A stretch of DNA of 64,000 nucleotides from Acetobacteraceae bacterium (GCA_024280945.1 JAMXLO010000123.1:40994-104993); one strand, 5' to 3'. Counted from the first letter of the stretch, positions 1 to 9,037 are shown. The notes: generated by a model not told the origin, from the letters alone. A program made the numbers and translations.

Positions 1-436
1 GCAGGCCATGCGCGCGCGCACCGTCACGCAACAACGAGATGTACCGACGTGACGGCAAACCATCCGTCTCCCTGCCACGCGCCATATAGGTCACCGCCGT
101 GACGACGTTCCCGTCGGTGTCCTCGGCAGGCACGATGACATGGCGATAATGTCGGCCGGGTACGCCCTCGGTGGAGTCGAGCCGCAGCAGTTCGCGTCGC
201 GTGATCCGATACAGTACGCCCCAAAGTTCGCAGTCGGGATCGAGGCATATGTTGGCGGGAGCGGCCTTACCCTTTGGCCGGCCGTCCAGGTTGAAGCGCA
301 GCCGATAACCGGGCACGCGCGCGACACGCCACTCGGTCGGCTTCATGCCGCGACGTTCGCGGAACGCGGTGTGGTGCATATTGGATCCGTAGGCGAAGTA
401 CCACACCGGGTCCGATGGACGACCATCGAGCACCAT
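1..436 (-). CDS. Gamma-glutamylcyclotransferase family protein, 3' end outside the window
   Basis: Reading the minus strand from the ATG at 434-436 gives an open frame that runs off the left edge. Near the N-terminus is the family signature W-Y-F-A-Y-G-S-N-M, the substrate-binding loop of gamma-glutamylcyclotransferase-like proteins. It is followed by a basic stretch (FRERRGMKP), a GYRLRFN segment and LDSTEGVPGRHYRHV, where the Glu matches the family's catalytic acid. The fold turns gamma-glutamyl amines or peptides into 5-oxoproline, or serves as a related small-molecule cyclase. About 145 residues are visible and the family is usually 150-200, so little is missing. The start is not certain because only 12 residues precede the signature and no strong ribosome site is visible. 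Confidence 0.8.
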   Translation of the reverse strand, partial: MVLDGRPSDPVWYFAYGSNMHHTAFRERRGMKPTEWRVARVPGYRLRFNLDGRPKGKAAPANICLDPDCELWGVLYRITRRELLRLDSTEGVPGRHYRHVIVPAEDTDGNVVTAVTYMARGRETDGLPSRRYISLLRDGARAHGL

Positions 437-561
437 CCCGTATCTGCTGTAGTGCCACCGCGAAAGTCTCCATGATCGCATCAGAAGCTTCCGCCAGCGG
501 CGTCGCACCGCTCTGCGTGGCGCGTCGATGCGGTCGGCGAGGAATTTTAGCATCACCGGCT

Positions 562-1002
562 TTATGGGGTGCGCGCGATCAGCGGATTCGTCCACCTGAG
601 CCCTGGGAAACGCACGAAGTCACGATCCGTGGTACACAGTGTGGCGCCATGCTCCACGGCGATAGCAGCTAGCGCAGCATCCATGAGAAGTGGGCCAGTC
701 GTCTGACCCACATCCATCAATTCTCTCAAGATCCCCCAGTGCCGCTCACCTGGTTCGAGCAGTCCTGCTGTGGGCGCAGCAAGCCATGACGAAACCACTC
801 CTGCGGCCTCGGAGGCCGAGAGTGGACGCTCGAAGACGCGCGAATTCGTCGAGATCCTCAGGAACGCCCACAACGTGAGCCAGGCAAAGCGCACGAGTTC
901 TGGCCCCGAAAGCATCCTCTCCAGCCAAGCCCGGCTTGCCGCGTGCTGTTCCGCCCTGGGATGATATGCGTACAGCAGCAGGTTCGCATCGATCAGAATC
1001 AC
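562..1002 (-). CDS. vapC: VapC-type PIN-domain ribonuclease toxin
   Basis: This 146-residue PIN-domain protein is the toxin of a type II toxin-antitoxin pair. PIN toxins are Mg-dependent endoribonucleases. Visible acidic residues are Asp5 (ILIDANLLLY), Asp108 (LLMDAALAAIA) and Asp126/Asp128 (TTDRDF), and the ending FPGLRWTNPL is typical of the family. The second acidic position, often a Glu in the segment here reading LTLWAFLR, appears to be Ala, so metal binding may differ or my alignment may be off. The start codon lies inside the end of the antitoxin gene (4-base overlap), the usual coupling that keeps antitoxin ahead of toxin. Confidence 0.88.
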   Translation of the reverse strand: MILIDANLLLYAYHPRAEQHAASRAWLERMLSGPELVRFAWLTLWAFLRISTNSRVFERPLSASEAAGVVSSWLAAPTAGLLEPGERHWGILRELMDVGQTTGPLLMDAALAAIAVEHGATLCTTDRDFVRFPGLRWTNPLIARTP

Positions 1003-1247
1003 CGATGAAGCGAACCTTCGATCTGTTCGATCATTTCGGCGATGTTGTCCAGCGACAGCCCAGGCCGGAGATTGCCGAGATCGCGGGGTTCAATTGTAAA
1101 GTTCTGTCGCGATGATATGGCCCGCCGGCTGGCCAGCCCGCGCCGCAGCGTGTCATTGACAACGTCGCGAAAGGGGCGGCCGGCACGCCGTGCTTCCGCG
1201 CGCAGCTTGGCGGCTACGTCGTCGTCCAGGGTCAATGTCGTGCGCAT
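999..1247 (-). CDS. vapB: VapB-type ribbon-helix-helix antitoxin
   Basis: This 82-residue antitoxin sits immediately upstream of the PIN toxin. The N-terminal strand MRTTLTLDDDVAAKL and the helix around FRDVVNDTLRRGL form a ribbon-helix-helix DNA-binding dimer. The C-terminal LRPGLSLDNIAEMIEQIEG segment matches the tail that wraps the toxin in this family. It should neutralise the nuclease and repress its own operon. The ATG is at 1245-1247 and an inverted repeat lies directly upstream. No strong Shine-Dalgarno is visible, so a very short leader is possible. Confidence 0.88.
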   Translation of the reverse strand: MRTTLTLDDDVAAKLRAEARRAGRPFRDVVNDTLRRGLASRRAISSRQNFTIEPRDLGNLRPGLSLDNIAEMIEQIEGSLHR

Positions 1248-1249
1248 GC

Positions 1250-1282
1250 TTTGATGCTATTGTGCAGGCATCATGATGTCAA
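1250..1282 (-). promoter_or_regulatory. Candidate vapBC operator
   Basis: Just upstream of the vapB start, TGATGC (1252-1257) and GCATCA (1268-1273) form an inverted repeat with a 10-base spacer. The second arm overlaps the perfect 10-base palindrome CATCATGATG (1269-1278). VapB-family proteins repress their own operons through such palindromes next to the start codon, so this is the likely autoregulatory site. The function is inferred from position and symmetry only. Confidence 0.45.
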
Positions 1283-1354
1283 AGTTCAGGCACCAGCTGT
1301 CGCGCAGGCGGAGCACGAGAACTTCGGCGCGGACTGGTTTGTTCCCGCAGAACC

Positions 1355-2284
1355 TCATTCCGGCTGTGTCGCCTTGTGCGCGAGCAACGCCATCAGGCGG
1401 CGGTCACGCCACTCCTGTCGGACTGGCTGCATGTTGGCCGGCAACTCTGCTCGCCGTGCCGACTGCAGCTTGTCGGTCAGCGCGGGACCCCATGCGCGTG
1501 GTGTCATCTGCTGCTGCAGTTCCGCGTAGAGCGGGCCATAGCGCTCGCAGTAGTCCCTCAATCCACCCGGCGCGTTGAGGTCGATCGTCTCCAGCGGACC
1601 CATGAAACTCCAACGCAGGCCAAGTCCGTCCTTGACCAGTGCATCGAGATCCGTGGGCGAGATCACATCATCGTCGATCAGCCGGAACGCCTCGGCGAGC
1701 AACGCACCCTGCAGGCGGTTCAGCGCGAACCCTGCCATTTCCTTTTTGACTGTCGCGGGCACCTGTCCGGCGCCGGTCATCAGCGCGCGGGTGCGCATGA
1801 CCGCGGCCGGGTCAGTCCACGGTGCGGGGCACAGTTCGACGAGTGGGATCAGGTAGGGCGGATTGACCGGATGCGCGACCAGGCAGCGGGCGCGTCCAGC
1901 CAGCGCTTCGGTGAATGCGCTTGCCGGGATGCCGCTCGTTGAGCTGGCCAGGACCGTCTGGGGCTGCGCCAGGCGATCGAGTTCGGCAAACAGGGCCCGC
2001 TTGGCATCGACCTGCTCTGGTCCGTTCTCCTGCACGTGCTCCGCTGGTGTGACCGCCGCGGTCAACGTGGCTGCGGGACGCACCCGCCGGAGCACCAGCT
2101 GTGGCGGTTCCTTCAGCAGCCCCGCCTGTTCCAACTCCGGCAGGCGCTCGCCGATGAAAGAAAGAGCGGCTTCCACCTGTTGAGCGACCGGGTCCCACAG
2201 CAGAACGTCGAACCCTGCGCGCGCGAACACGATCGACCAGGCACGGCCGATCAAGCCTGCACCAACCACTGCCACCTGGGTCAT
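1355..2284 (-). CDS. 3-hydroxyacyl-CoA dehydrogenase / L-gulonate 3-dehydrogenase (lambda-crystallin-like)
   Basis: A 309-residue NAD-dependent dehydrogenase. It opens with a Rossmann site, VAVVGAGLIGRAW, and has VLASSTSGIPASAF and CLVAHPVNPPYLIPLVEL, the latter carrying the catalytic His of the 3-hydroxyacyl-CoA dehydrogenase family. The C-terminal helical domain follows (GFALNRLQGALLAEAFRLI, DGLGLRWSFMGPLETIDLNAPGG). The single-copy NAD domain of about 310 residues fits the CRYL1/L-gulonate dehydrogenase and carnitine-dehydrogenase-like group better than fatty-acid beta-oxidation enzymes. The ATG at 2282-2284 follows AAGGAGG at ideal spacing, so it is preferred over an upstream in-frame start. 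It is divergent from nnr; the substrate is not determined. Confidence 0.85.
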   Translation of the reverse strand: MTQVAVVGAGLIGRAWSIVFARAGFDVLLWDPVAQQVEAALSFIGERLPELEQAGLLKEPPQLVLRRVRPAATLTAAVTPAEHVQENGPEQVDAKRALFAELDRLAQPQTVLASSTSGIPASAFTEALAGRARCLVAHPVNPPYLIPLVELCPAPWTDPAAVMRTRALMTGAGQVPATVKKEMAGFALNRLQGALLAEAFRLIDDDVISPTDLDALVKDGLGLRWSFMGPLETIDLNAPGGLRDYCERYGPLYAELQQQMTPRAWGPALTDKLQSARRAELPANMQPVRQEWRDRRLMALLAHKATQPE

Positions 2285-2341
2285 GCCAGCCCTCCTTAAG
2301 AACCACTTGAGGTCAGCCTTGCCACCGCACAGAGTCAACGC

Positions 2342-3820
2342 GTGGCATTCGATCCTCATTGGTATCGTGGGATTGTCGGCCGGCCAGAACTGTTGGCCCC
2401 GGACGACATGGCGCGCGCCGACGCAGCTGCGCCACGCCTTGGAGTTCCTGGCGAGACGCTGATGGCGAATGCTGGCCGCGCCGTGGTGCGCGCGATCCTA
2501 CGCCGGTTCCGTCCCTGCCGGACACTCGTGCTGGCCGGTCCCGGCAACAATGGCGGCGACGGTTATGTCGTGGCGCGGCTATTGCAGCAGCAGGGCTGGC
2601 CGGTGGCACTGGCAGCACTTGCCGCACCACGAGACGGGTCGGACGCTGCGCGTGCGGCATCACTTTGGCGTGGCCCTGCCGTCTCCTTTTCTGCCGATGA
2701 GGCAGCGCGTGCCGAACTGGCGATCGATGCGGTGTTCGGCGCGGGCCTGGCACGCGATGTCGATGCCTCCGTCGCCGATGTGCTGCGGGGCGCACGGCGC
2801 GTTGTCGCCGTCGATGTGCCGAGTGGTCTCGATGGCGCAACCGGCACGGTCCGCGGCTTCGCCCCTCGGGCAGAACTGACAGTCAGCTTCTTTCGGCTGA
2901 AGCCGGGGCATGTATTGCTGCCCGGGCGCGAGCTGTGCGGCCAGATCGTGCTGGCTGATATCGGCATGCCCGCAGGCGTGTGGGACGAGGTGCAGGCAAA
3001 CTGCTTCGTCAATCTGCCGGAGCTGTGGCGTCTGCCGACGCCGGACGCTCAGTCGCACAAGTATACCCGCGGCCACGTAACCATCGTGGGTGGCACGACC
3101 ATGACCGGTGCGGCGCGTCTTGCGGCCGATGCCGCGCGACGTGCCGGCGCGGGTCTTGTAACTATTGCCGCCCGTGGCAATGGCGACATTTATCGCGTCG
3201 GTTCGCCTGGGGTGCTGATCAGCGATGCACCGCTGCCGGAACTGCTGGAGGACAAACGTCGCGAGGTCTGGGTGTGCGGACCAGGGCTCGGCATCGACGC
3301 GGCGAGGGAAGTGCTGCCTCTTCTGCTGTCGGCTGGGCGCAGCGTGGTGGCTGATGCCGATGTGTTCTCCGCCTTTGCGCACTCGCCTGACGCGTTTCGT
3401 GGCTCCACTGTGCTGACACCGCATGCTGGCGAGTTCGCCCGAGCATTTGGGGAACATGGCACCGACCGCGCCGCCGCGGTCCGCGCGGCGGCGGCACGTA
3501 CCGGTGCGGCGGTGCTGCTGAAGGGGGCCGACACGATGATCGCCGCACCGGATGGCAGGCTGGCGATCAACGTGTCCGCGCCGCCCTGGCTGGCGACTGC
3601 CGGTTCAGGCGATACGCTCGCCGGGCTCATCGCCGGCCTGCTCGCGCAGGGCATGCTGCCGTGGGAGGCCGCGGCGGCGGGGGCCTTTCTGCACGGGCGC
3701 GCGGGAGCAATTGCCGGACAGGGTCTGATCGCCGAGGACCTGCTGCCCGCCATCCCGGCCGCTCTGGTCGAAACACTGTCGCCGACACATCTCTCACCAT
3801 ACGGCTCGCGCGAGGACTGA
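2342..3820 (+). CDS. nnr: Bifunctional NAD(P)H-hydrate epimerase / ADP-dependent dehydratase
   Basis: This 492-residue enzyme repairs damaged NADHX and NADPHX. The N-terminal YjeF_N half epimerises the hydrates (GPGNNGGDGYVVARLL, AIDAVFGAGL). The C-terminal YjeF_C half is a ribokinase-like ADP-dependent dehydratase (GGTTMTGAARLAADAARRAG, VWVCGPGLG, LTPHAGEFARAFG, and the ATP-site TAGSGDTLAGLIAG). The two-domain fusion is the usual bacterial form. The start is placed at a GTG without a clear ribosome site; TTG at 2393 or ATG at 2408 are alternatives that still keep the conserved ELLAPDDMARADA or its tail. It lies 4 bases before the next gene, suggesting cotranscription. Confidence 0.92.
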   Translation: MAFDPHWYRGIVGRPELLAPDDMARADAAAPRLGVPGETLMANAGRAVVRAILRRFRPCRTLVLAGPGNNGGDGYVVARLLQQQGWPVALAALAAPRDGSDAARAASLWRGPAVSFSADEAARAELAIDAVFGAGLARDVDASVADVLRGARRVVAVDVPSGLDGATGTVRGFAPRAELTVSFFRLKPGHVLLPGRELCGQIVLADIGMPAGVWDEVQANCFVNLPELWRLPTPDAQSHKYTRGHVTIVGGTTMTGAARLAADAARRAGAGLVTIAARGNGDIYRVGSPGVLISDAPLPELLEDKRREVWVCGPGLGIDAAREVLPLLLSAGRSVVADADVFSAFAHSPDAFRGSTVLTPHAGEFARAFGEHGTDRAAAVRAAAARTGAAVLLKGADTMIAAPDGRLAINVSAPPWLATAGSGDTLAGLIAGLLAQGMLPWEAAAAGAFLHGRAGAIAGQGLIAEDLLPAIPAALVETLSPTHLSPYGSRED

Positions 3821-3824
3821 ATGC

Positions 3825-5201
3825 ATGAGTGAAGTCGCCACACCAGGTCTTCTCGACCGGGCCATTCGCCGCATTACCACCGTGTGGCGCGAAATGGCCG
3901 CCGGCGTAGAGGACGAGTCAATCGCGGCACAGATGCGCGCCTGCCTCGCGGCGCGCGGCGGCGAAGTGAGTGCGCGCAACCGGGCCGCCAAGTTGGCCGA
4001 GACCTATCAGAGGCTGGACGACGGTGGGCGGCGAGAGTTCCTACGCACGCTCGCCAGCTTCGATTCCGATCCGGATGCGGTGGCCGCTGCTTATGCCGAA
4101 GTGCAGGCGGCGGAGGATCCGGCGGAACGCGCGACCGCGAAGGCCGCACTGCGCCGCGCACTGGAGCCGCCGCGGCTCCGCCTGCTGACGCAGTTCACCA
4201 GCATTCCGGACGGCAGGAAATTCCTGGTGGACCTGCGTGCCTTCCTGCTGCGTAACCGCAAGGACGACAAGCTTCTCGCTGCGCTGGAGGCGGATCTGCG
4301 CGGGCTGCTCGCCGCCTGGTTCGATATCGGCTTCCTGGAAATGCAGCGCATCGACTGGAACAGCCCCGCGGTGCTGCTGGAGAGGCTGGTCGAATACGAG
4401 GCGGTGCACGCCATCCGGTCCTGGCGCGATCTCAAGAACCGCCTGGATTCCGACCGCCGCTGCTATGCCTTCTTGCATCCCCGGATGCCGGGCGAACCGC
4501 TGATCTTCGTCGAGGTTGCGCTGGTGAAGGGATTGGCCGGCAGCGTGCAGAGTTTGCTCGACGAGAAGGCGCCATTGCTCGACCCGCGTGAGGCCGACAC
4601 GGCGATCTTCTACTCGATCAGCAACTGTCAGCGTGGGCTGGCAGGGATCAGCTTCGGCAATTTCCTGATCAAGCGCGTGGTGGAGGAACTGTCGGCCGAA
4701 TTCCGCAACCTTCGCACCTTTGCCACGTTGTCGCCGGTCCCGGGCTTTCGCTCCTGGCTGGATACGAAGTTGAGCGAGAGCGAATCGCGCGTGCTGTCAG
4801 ACGATGAGTCGGCAAGCCTGATGTCGGCGATGCCTGCACAGTCGGGTGTCGAGGCGTTGGCTGCCATCGTCGCCAAGCGTGGCTGGTGGCGGGAAGCCGG
4901 GCTGCGAAAAACCGCTGAGCCGGTGCTGCTGCGACTGTGCGCGCGCTACCTGCTGATCGAGACCAACGGCAGACGTGCGCGCGACCCGGTCGCACATTTC
5001 CATTTGTCAAACGGCGCACGCATCGAGCGCCTGAACATGCTGGGCGACACCTCGGAAAAGGGCGCCAAGGAGAGCGCGACGTTGATGGTCAATTACCTGT
5101 ATGATCCGCAAAAGATCGAGGACTGGCACGAGGATTATGCCGGCGAGGGCAAGCGCAATGCCTCCACGACCGTGCGGCGGCTCGCGCGCGGGTGGGCATG
5201 A
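3825..5201 (+). CDS. Malonyl-CoA decarboxylase
   Basis: A 458-residue protein with full-length malonyl-CoA decarboxylase architecture: an N-terminal helical domain, then a C-terminal acetyltransferase-like catalytic domain. It releases CO2 from malonyl-CoA to give acetyl-CoA. Diagnostic stretches are FVEVALVKGLAGSVQSLLD, FYSISNCQRGLAGISFGNF and DPVAHFHLSNGARIERLN. The last holds the His shown to be essential in characterised homologues, and the Ser in GISFG corresponds to the second catalytic residue. It starts at ATG after GAGGACTGAATGC, 4 bases after nnr, and is followed 41 bases later by a thiamine-diphosphate enzyme. No malonate transporter or malonyl-CoA synthetase lies beside it. Confidence 0.93.
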   Translation: MSEVATPGLLDRAIRRITTVWREMAAGVEDESIAAQMRACLAARGGEVSARNRAAKLAETYQRLDDGGRREFLRTLASFDSDPDAVAAAYAEVQAAEDPAERATAKAALRRALEPPRLRLLTQFTSIPDGRKFLVDLRAFLLRNRKDDKLLAALEADLRGLLAAWFDIGFLEMQRIDWNSPAVLLERLVEYEAVHAIRSWRDLKNRLDSDRRCYAFLHPRMPGEPLIFVEVALVKGLAGSVQSLLDEKAPLLDPREADTAIFYSISNCQRGLAGISFGNFLIKRVVEELSAEFRNLRTFATLSPVPGFRSWLDTKLSESESRVLSDDESASLMSAMPAQSGVEALAAIVAKRGWWREAGLRKTAEPVLLRLCARYLLIETNGRRARDPVAHFHLSNGARIERLNMLGDTSEKGAKESATLMVNYLYDPQKIEDWHEDYAGEGKRNASTTVRRLARGWA

Positions 5202-5242
5202 CAGGCTGACGGCTTCGGGGGGCTAGGGAGGAAACCGACGGC

Positions 5243-7630
5243 ATGAACGATCCCGACCTGACACTTGCCGCACCGACGTCGGCGACGGCGGCTGACAGGA
5301 TCAGGATCCTGCAGCAGCTGGAGAAGAAGCTGTTGTGGCTGTCGTCGTGGATGATCCATCACGCCAATCACATGCGGCCGAACCGGGACGGCCTGAAGGT
5401 TGGCGGTCATCAGGCGTCGTGCGCGTCGGTCATCTCGATCATGACCGCACTCTATTTCGAGATCGCGCGACCGCAGGACCGCATCGCGGTGAAACCGCAC
5501 GCGGGTCCGGTGTTCCATGCGATCAACTACCTGTTCGGCCGGCAGACCCTGGAGAAGATGCAGGGCCTGCGGCAGCTAGGTGGCGTGCAGTCGTATCCGT
5601 CGCGCGTAAAGGACGGACCGGAGGTTGATTTCTCCACCGGCTCCGTCGGCCTTGGCGTCGCGATGACGACGTTCTCGGCGCTGATGGCGGACTATGTGCG
5701 GCTGCACGGCCTTGGCCGCAGCGACCTACCGAGTGGGCGGCACATCGCCATCGCGGGAGATGCCGAACTCGATGAAGGCAACATCTATGAGGCGTTGCTG
5801 GAAGGGTGGAAGCACGACGTTCGCAATCTTTGGTGGATCGTCGACTACAATCGCCAGAGCCTGGATTCCGTCGTGCCTGATCGGCTGTTCGGCCGCATCG
5901 AGGGCCTGTTCCGCGATATGGGCTGGAACGTCGTTACCATCAAATACGGGCGCAAGCTGGAGGCTGCGTTTGCGCGGGAGGGTGGCGAGGCGCTGCGGGC
6001 GTGGATCGATGACTGCCCGAACTCGCTCTACTCGGCGCTGACGTTCCAGGGCGGTGCGTCGTGGCGGCAGGCATTGCTGGCGGATCTCGGGCGATCGAAG
6101 GCGCGCGAGATCATCGACGCGCTGTCGGACGAGGACCTGGGCGCGCTGATGACCAATCTCGGCGGCCACGATATCGAGACGGTGATCGAAACGCTGCGCA
6201 CAGAGTCGGAAACCGATCAGCCAACGTGTTTCATTGCCTATACGATCAAGGGCATGGGTCTGCCATTTGCGGGCCATAAAGACAACCACGCGGGGCTGAT
6301 GACCAAGGAGCAGATGGAGGTGTTTCGCACCTCCATGGGCATCCGTCCGGGCCACGAGTGGGATCCGTTCGAAGGCCTGGACATGCCGGAAGCCGAGCTG
6401 CGTCGCTTCATCGCCGACTGTCCGTTCGCAACACCGCTGACGCCGGAAGGTCGTGCGCTCGACGCGCCGACAGTGCCCGTGCCAGCAGCGCTGCCGCTGG
6501 GAAAACTGGCGGGACGGCGAATGTCCACACAGGCCGGGTTCGGCGACATACTCGCCGAGATCGGGCGAGGGCAAGGGGAACTGAAGGCATTGGCCGAGCA
6601 CATCGTCACCACGTCGCCTGACGTGACGGTGTCGACCAACCTGGGACCCTGGGTGAACAGGCGCGGCATCTTCGACCGCCACACGCGCAACGACGTGTTC
6701 CGCGACGCCAAGCTGGCCAGCGCTCAACGGTGGGGCATGTCACCGAAGGGTCAGCATATCGAACTGGGTATAGCCGAGCAGAATTTGTTTCTGCTGCTGG
6801 GGGCGGCGGGGCTGACGCCGGCGATGACCGGTGCCCGGCTGCTGCCGGTCGGCACGGTCTACGATCCCTTCGTCAACCGCGGGCTCGATGCACTGATCTA
6901 CGCCTGCTACCAGGACGCGCGGTTCCTGCTGGTGTCGACACCTTCGGGACTGACGCTGGCTCCTGAGGGCGGGCAGCACCAGTCGATCAATACGCCACTG
7001 ATCGGCATCGCCGCCGACCGGCTGGCAAGCTTCGAACCGGCACATGTCGACGAGCTCGCGGTCTTGCTGCGCCACGCGTTCGAGCATATGCAGCAACTCG
7101 ACGGTTCCGCTGTGTGGCTACGTTTGTCGACACGCCAGCTGGAACAGCCGGCGCGTGCGCTGGATGCCCAGGCAGTGATCGCGGGAGCGCATTGGGTGGT
7201 GCCACCGGCACAGGGGGCGCGGATCGCGATCGGATATCAGGGACCCGTGGCGCCGGAGGCATCCGAGGCGTTTGCGCAGTTGGTGAGCGAGGAGCCGGGG
7301 GCAGGACTGTTGGCGATCACCAGTCCGGACCGCCTGCATGCCGACTGGATAGGGGCTTTGCGTGCCCGGCGCGACGGCCATGCGGCGAAGTCGCATGTAG
7401 AGCGGATTCTGGCGCCGCTGGCGCCGGGTGCCGCGCTGGTGACAGTGCTCGACGGGCATCCCGCCACGCACGCCTGGCTGGGGTCGGTACGCGGACACCG
7501 CGCGGTGCCGCTCGGGCCAGAGCGGTTCGGGCAGAGCGGCGATATCCCCGACCTCTACCGTGAGTATGGCATGGACAGCGATGCCATCCTGGATGCCTGC
7601 GCACAGGCGCTGCTGACCTGGAGCGGCTGA
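5243..7630 (+). CDS. AceE/transketolase-like thiamine-diphosphate enzyme, orphan
   Basis: A 795-residue protein related to homodimeric pyruvate dehydrogenase E1 (AceE) and transketolases. The N-terminal part has KVGGHQASCASVISIMTALYF and PHAGPVFHAINYLFG. The thiamine-diphosphate/Mg motif is GDAELDEGNIYEALLEG followed by VDYNRQSLDSVV at about residues 172-210. The second half (QHIELGIAEQNLFLLLGAAG) matches the pyrimidine-binding domain with its conserved Glu. It is about 90 residues shorter than typical AceE, and no E2 or E3 gene is nearby. It may be a stand-alone 2-oxoacid-using or ketol-transferring enzyme; the substrate cannot be read from sequence. The start follows TAGGGAGGAAACC. Confidence 0.8.
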   Translation: MNDPDLTLAAPTSATAADRIRILQQLEKKLLWLSSWMIHHANHMRPNRDGLKVGGHQASCASVISIMTALYFEIARPQDRIAVKPHAGPVFHAINYLFGRQTLEKMQGLRQLGGVQSYPSRVKDGPEVDFSTGSVGLGVAMTTFSALMADYVRLHGLGRSDLPSGRHIAIAGDAELDEGNIYEALLEGWKHDVRNLWWIVDYNRQSLDSVVPDRLFGRIEGLFRDMGWNVVTIKYGRKLEAAFAREGGEALRAWIDDCPNSLYSALTFQGGASWRQALLADLGRSKAREIIDALSDEDLGALMTNLGGHDIETVIETLRTESETDQPTCFIAYTIKGMGLPFAGHKDNHAGLMTKEQMEVFRTSMGIRPGHEWDPFEGLDMPEAELRRFIADCPFATPLTPEGRALDAPTVPVPAALPLGKLAGRRMSTQAGFGDILAEIGRGQGELKALAEHIVTTSPDVTVSTNLGPWVNRRGIFDRHTRNDVFRDAKLASAQRWGMSPKGQHIELGIAEQNLFLLLGAAGLTPAMTGARLLPVGTVYDPFVNRGLDALIYACYQDARFLLVSTPSGLTLAPEGGQHQSINTPLIGIAADRLASFEPAHVDELAVLLRHAFEHMQQLDGSAVWLRLSTRQLEQPARALDAQAVIAGAHWVVPPAQGARIAIGYQGPVAPEASEAFAQLVSEEPGAGLLAITSPDRLHADWIGALRARRDGHAAKSHVERILAPLAPGAALVTVLDGHPATHAWLGSVRGHRAVPLGPERFGQSGDIPDLYREYGMDSDAILDACAQALLTWSG

Positions 7631-7744
7631 GCGGCATATTCTTTCGTGCGAGCCAGAGACTGGCTCATCAGATTGGACGGTTGCGCCGGTCGGCAGCTCC
7701 AGGCTCTTTCGCAGAGCATAACCAACATTGCGGAGGGGAAACCC

Positions 7745-9037
7745 ATGAGAGGCGCGGTCTTTGCGGCGGCGCTGGTTGCTGCAAGCCAAGCACATGCTGC
7801 TACGACCGCGACACCGGCTGCCACCTTCCTGTCCTCACTCGGTATCGACACGCACGTCGCGCAGGGTTACGAGCCGGCGCAGTACGTGCCGATGTTGCGG
7901 TACACTGGCATAGGGAACCTGCGGGACAGCTACGGCAATGTCGACGGCCTGATCATGCTGCACCAGCAGACCGGCGTCGTGGCGGACATCATCACCGGCT
8001 GCGATGTGGCGGAGACCTTGGCTGCGGCACGCAGGCTGGCTGACGCCGGCGCGCTGCTGGCAATCGAGGGGCCGAACGAGCCCAATAATTTTCCGATCGT
8101 CTTCAACGGCCAGAGAGGTGGCGGCAGCGGCAGCTGGACCGCAGTTGCCGCGTGCCAGGCGGCGCTCTATGCGGGGGTGAAAAGCGACGCCACGCTGAAG
8201 AATTACCCAGTGTTCCACGTTTCGGAAGGCGGCGCGGAGACCGACAATGTCGGCTTGCAGTTCCTGGTGGTCCCGCCGGGCGCGCGGGGTCTGACGACGC
8301 CGGGGACCCGGTTTGCCGATTACGCGAACCCGCACAATTACGTCAGTGGTCACGTGGGCCGCTATGTTGCCAATATGCCTTGGTCGGCCGCTGATCCCCT
8401 ACTCGATGGCCCGTGGGACAGTCTGTACGGCGAGTACGGCCGCACCTGGCTGAAGGGCTTTGCGGGCTATTCGAACAGTGAGCTTATGACGTTGCCCCGG
8501 GTGACCACCGAGACCGGCTGGGATTCGGTCGAGGACGAGGGCGGTGAGACGGTGCAAGGCAAGGTGCTGAGCAACGTCTATCTCGCGCAGTTCGCACGAG
8601 GTTGGCGATACACGTTCATCTATGAGATGGTCGACGCGCAAGGCTCGGTCGGTGCGCAGGGCTTATATCGTGCCAATGGCTCAGCCAAGCCTGCGGCCGA
8701 TTACATACACAATCTCACGACGATCCTTGCTGACGACCGGAGCTCCGCGGCGCCGAAGTCGCTGAACTATTCGATTCCCAATCAGCCGGTGACAGTGCAC
8801 GACCTGCTGTTGCAGAAATCAGACGGAACCTTTGCGCTGATCGTATGGGGCGAGCAGGTGCTCGGCAGCAACGCTGTTACGGTGCAACTCGGTGCAACTT
8901 TCGCGAGTGTGAATGTATACGACATCACCGTTGGCACGGCGCCGCAACAGTCTTTCAAACGGGTCAAATCGGTACCCCTCTCGGTGTCGGACCATGCACT
9001 GATCATCGAGGCGTCAGGGCCTATGCCGCCAAGATAG
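7745..9037 (+). CDS. Secreted glycoside hydrolase-like TIM-barrel protein
   Basis: A 430-residue exported protein. The first 18-19 residues (MRGAVFAAALVAASQAHA) form a Sec signal peptide. The body resembles clan GH-A (beta/alpha)8 glycosidases. AIEGPNEPNN at residue 112 fits the Asn-Glu acid/base motif, and TTETGWD at residue 256 fits the nucleophile strand. A small beta-rich C-terminal domain follows (NQPVTVHDLLLQKSDGTFAL onward), like the accessory domain of GH39/GH30-type enzymes. I cannot name the family or substrate. The ATG at 7745 is chosen because GGAGGGGAAACCC precedes it and the signal peptide begins there. It stands alone between a metabolic operon and an SBP gene. Confidence 0.7.
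   Translation: MRGAVFAAALVAASQAHAATTATPAATFLSSLGIDTHVAQGYEPAQYVPMLRYTGIGNLRDSYGNVDGLIMLHQQTGVVADIITGCDVAETLAAARRLADAGALLAIEGPNEPNNFPIVFNGQRGGGSGSWTAVAACQAALYAGVKSDATLKNYPVFHVSEGGAETDNVGLQFLVVPPGARGLTTPGTRFADYANPHNYVSGHVGRYVANMPWSAADPLLDGPWDSLYGEYGRTWLKGFAGYSNSELMTLPRVTTETGWDSVEDEGGETVQGKVLSNVYLAQFARGWRYTFIYEMVDAQGSVGAQGLYRANGSAKPAADYIHNLTTILADDRSSAAPKSLNYSIPNQPVTVHDLLLQKSDGTFALIVWGEQVLGSNAVTVQLGATFASVNVYDITVGTAPQQSFKRVKSVPLSVSDHALIIEASGPMPPR

Noticed and set aside
7650..7666. Small inverted repeat GAGCCA/TGGCTC after the thiamine enzyme gene as a terminator
   Set aside because: Only six base pairs and no T-run follows; too weak to call.
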